Below, piece after piece: positions 58,677 to 64,000 of a stretch of 64,000 nt of DNA. Positions within the stretch are counted from its first letter, which is position 1; the number at the start of each line of letters is the position of its first letter. The stretch comes from UBA6022 sp049295575 (GTDB taxonomy: Bacteria; Patescibacteriota; Saccharimonadia; Saccharimonadales; Saccharimonadaceae): the NCBI GenBank assembly GCA_049295575.1, contig JBAQQX010000001.1, positions 184,807 through 248,806 of the forward strand, given 5' to 3'. A model generated the notes under the pieces. That model was given only the letters and a program-made list of their open reading frames with translations. It had not been told where the DNA came from and searched no databases. The translations under genes were made by a program, and so were the position numbers.

Positions 58677-59285
58677 TTATGACAGGAGTAGACTTACTAA
58701 CCGGGAGGTAAGTATCGCAACGCCCATGCCCGTAGCAACAGCTACTACGAATACTCCTACTGATAAGAAATAATTTGGAATGCCCGGTTCTTTTTTTATT
58801 TTATACTTCTTTCGTAACAGTTTACCTACTTTAGCAAATAGAAGACACGCACCGAAAATGCCAAGATAGTACACGAAAAGTGCAGACAGAGGGTGCATAT
58901 GCCGCAGACTGACAGAGGGGGCATTCATGGATGGGTTATCTGGCAGGTAGCTGATCGGAATCTCGCTGTCTTGTAGGTATTTTTCATATTCTTTTTGACT
59001 AACGTTGAATTTATCTCTGGTTACTTTTTCTTGTTCCCCCTTTGGGGTGAACGTATAGCTTAGGGCGCGGGTGGTCATATTGCCTGAGCGTGACGTATGT
59101 ATGTCGATCTCTCGTGTATTGACGATACCTGTCACTTGTTCACCTTGATCAATAAGTATGCGTTTGTCGACAATTGATCGTACAAAAAAGAAAACCGCTA
59201 CGATCGTGGCTAAAATTAATACGGCGATAAATATCCGTGTCGCTACCATTGCTTTTTTACTCGGTTGTTTGTGTGTTTTAGGCAT
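58677..59285 (-). CDS. Membrane protein, DUF3592-like
   Basis: This 202-residue protein has an N-terminal membrane helix (about 16-36), an extracytoplasmic domain (about 40-125) with VTGIVNTREID and ISYLPDNPSM, and two C-terminal helices (about 130-150 and 168-195). The PISYLPDNP segment resembles DUF3592. Function unknown. Confidence 0.7.
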   Translation of the reverse strand: MPKTHKQPSKKAMVATRIFIAVLILATIVAVFFFVRSIVDKRILIDQGEQVTGIVNTREIDIHTSRSGNMTTRALSYTFTPKGEQEKVTRDKFNVSQKEYEKYLQDSEIPISYLPDNPSMNAPSVSLRHMHPLSALFVYYLGIFGACLLFAKVGKLLRKKYKIKKEPGIPNYFLSVGVFVVAVATGMGVAILTSRLVSLLLS

Positions 59286-59345
59286 TTATTCCATTTTACC
59301 TTATATTTGGACTAACGTCTTGCTGTGTATGTATGATGTCAACGA

Positions 59346-59373
59346 AAATAAGACTTTTGAGAAAGTCTTATTT
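59346..59373 (-). terminator. Terminator of tRNA-Arg
   Basis: A perfect 12-bp stem (AAATAAGACTTT and AAAGTCTTATTT) with a 4-nt loop; the minus-strand arm ends in a T-rich tail. It starts 15 nt after the tRNA CCA, unlike the tRNA-Gly and tRNA-His cases. Confidence 0.8.
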
Positions 59374-59387
59374 ATAGTATTTACAAT

Positions 59388-59464
59388 TGGTACCCCGAGC
59401 TGGGTTCGAACCAGCGACCTTAGGCTTAGAAGTCCTCTGCTCTATCCAGCTGAGCTATCGGGGC
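59388..59464 (-). tRNA. tRNA-Arg (TCT), CCA encoded
   Basis: Acceptor GCCCCGA/TCGGGGT, D arm GCTC/GAGC, T arm GCTGG/CCAGC with TTCGAAC, and loop CTTCTAA with anticodon TCT. The anticodon stem GAGGA/GCCTA has only three canonical pairs (27-43 G-A and 31-39 A-G mismatched). A73 and CCA are encoded. A minus-strand TATAAT (59481-59476) is its likely promoter. Confidence 0.88.
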
Positions 59465-59523
59465 ATACCTCCGTTATTATACCGCATTAGGTATAATAGG
59501 AGGAGATAAGAAAAGGAGGAGCT

Positions 59524-59937
59524 ATGAATACTACTGATTACGGCCCTGAACCATATGTAACAAATATTGAATCTGCGACGCTGAGTAACGATAATTACCG
59601 TACGACGCTATGGACGGGAAAGAACTTGCAGGTGACTGTCATGGCGATTCAACCTGGTCACGATATTGGACTTGAGGTGCATGACGATCATGATCAGTTT
59701 TTACGAATTGAACAAGGATCAGCTACGGTATACATGGGCCCTAATGAGACAGCGCTGGTCGAGAGTACGGCGGGTGATGACGATGCAGTATTTGTGCCAG
59801 CAGGCACGTGGCACAACCTGGTCAATAGCAGCAACGAAGTGCTTAAGGTATATTCGGTCTATGCACCAGCCGAGCATCCACACGGGACAGTGCACGTGAC
59901 AAAAGCTGATGCTGACGCAGACGAGCACAACCACTAG
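59524..59937 (+). CDS. Cupin-domain protein
   Basis: This 137-residue protein is a single cupin barrel. Metal-binding residues are visible as LEVHDDHDQFLRIEQG (motif 1) and VPAGTWHNL (motif 2). The C terminus is His/Asp-rich (DADADEHNH). Enzymatic or binding role unknown. TATAAT at 59492-59497 and GGAGG before the ATG support the start. Confidence 0.9.
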   Translation: MNTTDYGPEPYVTNIESATLSNDNYRTTLWTGKNLQVTVMAIQPGHDIGLEVHDDHDQFLRIEQGSATVYMGPNETALVESTAGDDDAVFVPAGTWHNLVNSSNEVLKVYSVYAPAEHPHGTVHVTKADADADEHNH

Positions 59938-59960
59938 AAGCGTAGCGCTGTGTCGCATTT

Positions 59961-60005
59961 ACCAAAGAAAAAACTGTATCGAGATGATACAGTTTTTTCT
60001 TTGGT
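59961..60005. terminator. Bidirectional terminator between cupin and tRNA-Gly
   Basis: Twenty-bp perfect arms surround a 5-nt loop (GAGAT), with T-runs on both strands. The right arm (60002-60005) includes the A73 and CCA of tRNA-Gly, so the hairpin and the tRNA 3' end overlap by 4 nt. Confidence 0.9.
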
Positions 60006-60076
60006 GCGGGCGGAGAGAATCGAACTCTCATCGCTTGCTTGGAAGGCAGGCATATTAGCCATTATACGACGCCCGC
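60002..60076 (-). tRNA. tRNA-Gly (TCC), CCA encoded
   Basis: Acceptor GCGGGCG/CGCCCGC, anticodon arm with loop CTTCCAA and TCC, T arm with TTCGATT. CCA is encoded (60004-60002). Confidence 0.95.
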
Positions 60077-60105
60077 GTGCTTAAGTATTATAGCAGAATA
60101 TGCGC

Positions 60106-60111
60106 TATAAT
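60106..60111 (+). promoter_or_regulatory. -10 hexamer of the 60119 gene
   Basis: TATAAT ends 7 nt before ATG 60119; no ribosome-binding site. Confidence 0.6.
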
Positions 60112-60118
60112 TAAAAAC

Positions 60119-60475
60119 ATGAACAATATGAATATGCCACCGAAAATTCCTGCCGAGCTATTGGCGCGTATTTCGGGTGACGTGAATGCTTTTCATAGTA
60201 ATGTCTATGCGCAGCAGGCGCAGGGTGGCCGGCTTGGATCAACAAGTGTCGGCTCTTTTGGTGATCGTGTTGAGCTTGAAAGAAACCGTCGATCAGTGCG
60301 CAGCTATCGAGAGTCGGCTATCGGTGCAGGTGCAGCGGTGAGGCACCATAGTGCGGGTACTTTAGCTCGTGGCTCTGCCATGCCCCCTCCGAGACAACGT
60401 GGTAATACGCCGGTGGTGCCGCCGTCGCCAGCATTTCGAGAGCCGCCATCTCGGCCGTACAATCCGTACGCTTAG
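60119..60475 (+). CDS. Small basic Pro/Arg-rich protein
   Basis: This 118-residue protein is largely disordered: an ordered-looking helix (IPAELLARISGDVNAFHSNVYAQ) at the start, then Arg-rich and Pro-rich segments ending FREPPSRPYNPYA. No domain or family. ATG 60119 is chosen because the -10 ends 7 nt before it; upstream in-frame starts fall in the promoter. It lies between tRNA-Gly and tRNA-His on the opposite strand. Confidence 0.6.
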   Translation: MNNMNMPPKIPAELLARISGDVNAFHSNVYAQQAQGGRLGSTSVGSFGDRVELERNRRSVRSYRESAIGAGAAVRHHSAGTLARGSAMPPPRQRGNTPVVPPSPAFREPPSRPYNPYA

Positions 60476-60489
60476 AGTGGTAGACTATC

Positions 60490-60531
60490 CCATAGAAAAA
60501 AGACAATCTTTCGACTGTCTTTTTTCTATGG
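60490..60531. terminator. Bidirectional terminator between the 60119 gene and tRNA-His
   Basis: Nineteen-bp arms (CCATAGAAAAAAGACAATC and GACTGTCTTTTTTCTATGG, one mismatch on the plus strand that becomes a G-U pair on the minus strand) with a TTTC loop and T-runs. The right arm includes the CCA of tRNA-His. Confidence 0.88.
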
Positions 60532-60606
60532 GGCGAATAATGGGAATTGAACCCACGACCTCCGGAACCACAACCCGGCGCTCTAACCAACTGAGCTATA
60601 TTCGCC
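60529..60606 (-). tRNA. tRNA-His (GTG), CCA encoded
   Basis: The extra G-1 pairs with C73 as in all bacterial tRNA-His. Acceptor GCGAATA/TATTCGC, anticodon arm CCGGG-TTGTGGT-TCCGG with GTG, T arm TTCAATT. CCA is encoded at 60531-60529. Confidence 0.96.
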
Positions 60607-60644
60607 AAATCCTCAGCAATTGTAGCACAGTTTAAAGGGTAAGG

Positions 60645-62177
60645 CTAGATCTCTCGGAGGGTTTCAATATCTGCGCCCAGACTGTTGAGGCGATTAGCAA
60701 AGTCTTCGTATCCTCGATTGATTGAGTATACATCGCGTAAGGTAGAGCTTCCTGGCGCAGCTAACATCGCTAGTAGGATAACGACTGACGGCCGAAGGGC
60801 GGGTGGCGCAACGACATCTGCAGGTTTCCATTTTGTCGGTCCTGTAATGTAGACACGATGCGGGTCGACGAGCTCAATACTCGCATTGAGTTTGGTGAGC
60901 TCTGTGAAGTAAATTGCGCGGTTTTCATATGACCAGTCATGCACGAGAGTACGACCCTTGGCGACGGTGGCTATGAGACCGAGGAACGGTAGATTGTCCA
61001 TGTTAACACCAGGGAATGGCATGCTATGAAGCTTGTCTTTTGGTGCATGAAGGAGTGAGTGCTTGAGGTGGATATCCACTAAGCGAGTAGCGCCATTTCG
61101 CGCGACATATTCATCACTGAGTTCGTATACTAGGCCCATACCCTCAAGGATGGCGAGTTCAATTTCGATGAATTCAATCGGCGCGCGTGTGATCGTAATT
61201 TCTGAATCAGTAACGATACCAGCAGCGATTAGGCTCATTGCTTCGATCGGGTCCTCACTTGGAGCATACTCAACGTCTTGATCAATTGACGATACGCCGT
61301 GGATAGTTAAAGTTGTCGTGCCGATACCGTCGATTTTGACTCCAAGTTTCTCAAGGAAGAAACAAACATCCTGAACCATATAGTTCGGGCTGGCGTTGCG
61401 AATCGTGACGGTACCTTGATGTAGTGCGGCAGCCATAATGACATTTTCAGTGACAGTGTCGCCGCGTTCGGTTAGGAGGATAGTTTTATCGACTGATCTT
61501 TCGTTAACGATAGCATGGTAGTAATCGCTTGTCGCTTCGACATCGAGGCCAAACGGCGCGAGTCCTGTCATGTGGGGTTCAACAGTACGAGTGCCAAGGT
61601 TGCAGCCGCCAGCAAACGGAAGCTTGAAATCTTTGTATTGGTGGAGAAGTGGGCCAAGGAACATGATAACGGTGCGTGTCCTTTTAGCAGCTTCGATATC
61701 CATGTTTTCGAGCTGAAGACGACGAGGTGGAATGATTTCAAGATCATTAGTGTCGTTAATCCAGCGGATCTTAACGCCAATACTCTGCAGTACTTCAATG
61801 ATACGATTAACCTCTTCGATGCGTGCAACGCGGCGCAGTGTAGTTTTACCTTTATTAAGAAGAGCGGCGCAGAGTAGGCCGACGGCAGCGTTTTTACTTG
61901 TCTTTACTTCAATGCTACCTGAGAGTTTGCGGCCACCATTGACGCGAAAGTTGATCTTTCCACTTTGGTTGAGTGTTACGATGTCGCTTGAAAGGACGTC
62001 GCTAATACGAGCTATCATTTCTAGACTGATATTTTGACCGCCTTTTTCGATGCGGTTGATTGCGCTTTGGCTAGTTTTAAGGGCTTCGGCGAGTTGCGCC
62101 TGGGTAAAGCCGCGGTTGTTACGAGTTTCTTGAATTAGTGCACCAATTTTTACTTTGTAATCTTCAACTGCTTCCAT
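60645..62177 (-). CDS. murA: HTH-MurA fusion (UDP-GlcNAc 1-carboxyvinyltransferase)
   Basis: This 510-residue protein joins an XRE-type HTH domain (about 1-72, FTQAQLAEALKTSQSAINRIEKG) to a complete MurA. Catalytic residues are present: Lys in KTSKNAA, the fosfomycin-target Cys in GGCNLGTRT, Asp in GVNMDNLP (aligned to Asp305 by the shared GxxxxHxxxxENR stretch), and Arg in PALRPSVV. Ordinary MurA lacks the HTH. A palindrome at 62187 overlaps the predicted promoter (TATAAA, 62192-62187; 9 nt to the ATG), which suggests that the enzyme binds its own operator. Confidence 0.93.
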   Translation of the reverse strand: MEAVEDYKVKIGALIQETRNNRGFTQAQLAEALKTSQSAINRIEKGGQNISLEMIARISDVLSSDIVTLNQSGKINFRVNGGRKLSGSIEVKTSKNAAVGLLCAALLNKGKTTLRRVARIEEVNRIIEVLQSIGVKIRWINDTNDLEIIPPRRLQLENMDIEAAKRTRTVIMFLGPLLHQYKDFKLPFAGGCNLGTRTVEPHMTGLAPFGLDVEATSDYYHAIVNERSVDKTILLTERGDTVTENVIMAAALHQGTVTIRNASPNYMVQDVCFFLEKLGVKIDGIGTTTLTIHGVSSIDQDVEYAPSEDPIEAMSLIAAGIVTDSEITITRAPIEFIEIELAILEGMGLVYELSDEYVARNGATRLVDIHLKHSLLHAPKDKLHSMPFPGVNMDNLPFLGLIATVAKGRTLVHDWSYENRAIYFTELTKLNASIELVDPHRVYITGPTKWKPADVVAPPALRPSVVILLAMLAAPGSSTLRDVYSINRGYEDFANRLNSLGADIETLREI

Positions 62178-62186
62178 ACCGCTTAT

Positions 62187-62208
62187 TTTATATCATCTAT
62201 GATATAAA
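62187..62208. promoter_or_regulatory. Perfect 10-2-10 palindrome, putative MurA-HTH operator
   Basis: TTTATATCAT-CT-ATGATATAAA lies 10-31 nt upstream of the HTH-murA start. It covers the murA -10 (TATAAA) on the minus strand and reaches the -35 area of the glyA promoter. XRE-family proteins bind this kind of short AT-rich palindrome. Confidence 0.65.
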
Positions 62209-62217
62209 TGCAAGAAA

Positions 62218-62226
62218 TGGTATAAT
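62218..62226 (+). promoter_or_regulatory. Extended -10 promoter of glyA
   Basis: TGG-TATAAT (62218-62226) gives a leader of about 16 nt with AAGGGGAG before ATG 62249. The -35 region overlaps the palindrome at 62187-62208. Confidence 0.6.
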
Positions 62227-62248
62227 GGCACAAAAGGGGAGATTAGTG

Positions 62249-63526
62249 ATGAAAGATACAAAAATTGCTGATTTAATAAGGTCTGAAGAGCAGCGTCAAC
62301 GTGACGGGCTTGAATTAATACCCAGCGAGAACTATGTTAGTCGTGATGTACTAACGGCGCTTGGTAGTGTTTTTACTAATAAGTATTCCGAAGGGTATCC
62401 TGGACGTCGTTATTACGGAGGTCAGGAGTTCACCGATCAGGTAGAGCAGCTGGCGATTGATCGCGCAAAGCAACTATTTAATGCCGATCACGCTAATGTC
62501 CAGCCACATTCTGGCGCTCCAGCGAATGAGGCGGTTTATAATGCCTGGCTCGAGCCGGGTGACACGGTACTTGCGATGGATCTTTCTCATGGCGGACACT
62601 TGACTCATGGTGCGCCTGTAACTCGTAGTGCGCAACTATATAACTTTGTACGATATAAAATGAAAGATATCTCTACGGGTGAAATTGATTACGACGAGCT
62701 TCGCGCGCTCGCTCTAGAGCATAAGCCAAAGATTATTCTTGCTGGTTTTAGCGCGTACCCACGTGAACTCGACTATGAAAAGTTTGCTGCTATTGGTAAT
62801 GAAGTTGGCGCGCTTCTTATGGCAGATATGGCGCATATCGCTGGCCTGATCGCTGGCGGCGTAGCAAATAACCCATTTGATTACGGCTTCCATGTTATTA
62901 CGACTACTACCCATAAAACGCTGCGTGGTCCACGCGGTGGCCTCATTCTCTCTAGGGGTGTTGTGGGTAACCCACTCAAGAAGCCGGAGAAGACACTTGA
63001 GAACATCCCGACGCTCATTGATCGTTCTATATTCCCAGGAACGCAAGGTGGGCCGCATATGCATGTAATTGCGGCAAAGGCCGTGGCATTTGGTGAGGCA
63101 TTGCAGCCGGAGTTTAAGGAGTATGCCGCACAGATATTAAAGAACGCAAGCGTACTCGCGGATGAACTGCAGAAACGCGGCTTTCAGCTTGTGACAGGGG
63201 GCACAAGCAATCATCTTATTTTGGCCGATGTCTATAAAAGTTTTGGTATTGACGGTAAGGTGGCCGAGGTAGCACTTGATGCTATCGGACTCACCTTAAA
63301 TGCTAATAGCGTAGCAGACGATCCATTACCGCCATTCCGTCCAAGCGGTATTCGTCTTGGTACTCCTGCGCTTACGACACGAGGTCTTAAAGAAAGACAT
63401 ATGGTTCAGATTTCTGAGTGGATGAAACAGGCGATTAATGCGCGCGATAACTATGAGCAGCTCGAATTGCTTCGTGGTGAAGTTGTGAGCTTTGCTCGAC
63501 GTTTCCCTTTGTCGAGCGATATGTAG
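62249..63526 (+). CDS. glyA: Serine hydroxymethyltransferase
   Basis: This 425-residue PLP enzyme interconverts serine and glycine and supplies one-carbon units. It starts with the IRSEEQRQRDGLELIPSENYVS segment and has YSEGYPGRRYYGG and the PLP-lysine motif TTTTHKTLRGPRGG. ATG 62249 is preferred to ATG 62225, which lies in the promoter; AAGGGGAG precedes it and the length then matches the family. Glycine is also a peptidoglycan-related amino acid, so sharing an operator with murA makes sense, though this is inference. Confidence 0.96.
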   Translation: MKDTKIADLIRSEEQRQRDGLELIPSENYVSRDVLTALGSVFTNKYSEGYPGRRYYGGQEFTDQVEQLAIDRAKQLFNADHANVQPHSGAPANEAVYNAWLEPGDTVLAMDLSHGGHLTHGAPVTRSAQLYNFVRYKMKDISTGEIDYDELRALALEHKPKIILAGFSAYPRELDYEKFAAIGNEVGALLMADMAHIAGLIAGGVANNPFDYGFHVITTTTHKTLRGPRGGLILSRGVVGNPLKKPEKTLENIPTLIDRSIFPGTQGGPHMHVIAAKAVAFGEALQPEFKEYAAQILKNASVLADELQKRGFQLVTGGTSNHLILADVYKSFGIDGKVAEVALDAIGLTLNANSVADDPLPPFRPSGIRLGTPALTTRGLKERHMVQISEWMKQAINARDNYEQLELLRGEVVSFARRFPLSSDM

Positions 63527-63531
63527 TTAAA

Positions 63532-63571
63532 ATTTTAAAAAACCGAGACAAGCGTCTCGGTTTTTTAAAAT
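63532..63571. terminator. Bidirectional terminator between glyA and the last pilin
   Basis: Eighteen-bp perfect arms (63532-63549 and 63554-63571; core CCGAGAC/GTCTCGG) with an AAGC loop. A-run and T-run on both sides make it active in both directions. Confidence 0.93.
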
Positions 63572-63580
63572 ATTACGAAA

Positions 63581-64000
63581 TTAGCAACCTGCTCCGGCTG
63601 TTACTTTCTTGACAGCCGCTGGGGATGCGGCATAATCCCAGTACCATATATTTGCGCCAGTTCCGCATCCGAAGTAAGAGACTTTCTTTCCGTCGGCTGC
63701 ACTTGTGCCGTCAATACTTGGGGTTGTGGCATTTGTTGCTGCAATAACAGATGATGTGTCATCAAGCTTTGCTTCTTTAGAGTTATTTGCCGTTCCTGCT
63801 CCGGTGTTAGCTATTAAAACAGCATGAGTTGGATATGTGGAATCGATAGAATTAAAAGCTTCTGCTTTCTTGTCAATTGAGTTTGCAAGACTTTGTCCGG
63901 CCGCTGCCTTACCACGGTTCTGAATACCGTTATATGCAACGATTGTGATAGCGGCAAGGATACCGATAATTACGATAACGATCAAGAGTTCAACGATTGT
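63581..64000 (-). CDS. Type IV pilin-like protein, 5' end outside the window
   Basis: The frame continues to the window edge and begins there with TIVELLIVIVIIGIL, so the leader and first residues are missing. The conserved helix runs to AYNGIQNRG. The mature domain (about 100 residues) has two Cys, one in YFGCGTG and one at the C terminus (GAGC). It is the third long-type pilin of the window and shares the N-terminal sequence with those at 21213 and 57324. Confidence 0.88.
   Translation of the reverse strand, partial: TIVELLIVIVIIGILAAITIVAYNGIQNRGKAAAGQSLANSIDKKAEAFNSIDSTYPTHAVLIANTGAGTANNSKEAKLDDTSSVIAATNATTPSIDGTSAADGKKVSYFGCGTGANIWYWDYAASPAAVKKVTAGAGC

Noticed and set aside
1..64000. 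Possible alternative genetic code (TGA as Gly, as in Gracilibacteria and Absconditabacteria)
   Set aside because: TGA acts as a normal stop at family-typical ends (for example tsaE and pilM, where it overlaps the next gene's ATG), and the conserved proteins have full length without reading through TGA.

Overview
The window looks like a piece of a streamlined Patescibacteria (CPR) chromosome, most probably Candidatus Saccharibacteria (TM7). This is inferred from gene content and style: very tight packing with 1-17 bp overlaps, a type IV pilus operon plus scattered pilin genes, MurT/GatD, an HTH-MurA fusion, a membrane-tethered Clp-like ATPase, and many lineage-specific membrane proteins. TGA is used as a normal stop, so the code-25 lineages (Gracilibacteria, Absconditabacteria) do not fit. 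I saw no rRNA, IS element, prophage or CRISPR array.

Layout. 1-1.8 kb: an FAD-linked oxidase. 1.8-7.6 kb: a cell-surface island with a degenerate GT2-like membrane protein, a sortase, an LPNTS-anchored protein, a threonine-rich membrane protein, a secreted protein and a 614-residue repeat protein, built partly from one shared glycine/asparagine-rich module. 7.7-8.4 kb: a Crp/Fnr regulator. 8.4-12.6 kb: dnaJ behind a CIRCE element and a giant polytopic membrane protein. 12.6-20 kb: an amidoligase/peptidase island with five ATP-grasp ligases, a HELTH zincin and a retropepsin-like protease. 20-31 kb: tRNA-Lys, a pilin, yebC, ruvC, a class A PBP, ruvA, ruvB, recA and recX. 31-37 kb: the pilB-C-M-N-O operon on the minus strand. 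37-45 kb: tsaE, a short tsaB, rny, Nudix, a subtilase, and a stress-like trio (SDR, ChaB, iron-permease family). 45-49 kb: tRNA-Pro, two GT-C glycosyltransferases and an acyltransferase. 49-57 kb: peroxiredoxin, gatD/murT, the Clp-like ATPase and its membrane partner, an MscS-like TM protein and a PLD-type cardiolipin synthase. 57-64 kb: pilins, GNAT, tRNA-Arg, -Gly and -His, cupin, HTH-murA and glyA.

Regulation is unusually readable. About twenty genes have a -10 hexamer (TATAAT or TATACT, often with an upstream TG) ending 6-11 nt before the start codon and no Shine-Dalgarno sequence, which implies leaderless or nearly leaderless mRNAs. Genes of the surface island and several others instead carry strong GGAGG sites. 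Perfect or near-perfect TGTGA-N6-TCACA palindromes lie upstream of the surface island, the Crp-like gene itself and a small acidic-protein gene. Two of them sit about 41.5 bp from the start expected from a matching -10, so I propose a small Crp-like regulon. A perfect 10-2-10 palindrome lies between HTH-murA and glyA and overlaps the predicted murA -10, which suggests that the MurA fusion may regulate itself.

The best candidates for undescribed biology are the five-ligase/two-peptidase island, the sortase and TGP-module surface system with its Crp-like control, and the HTH-MurA fusion with its putative operator.
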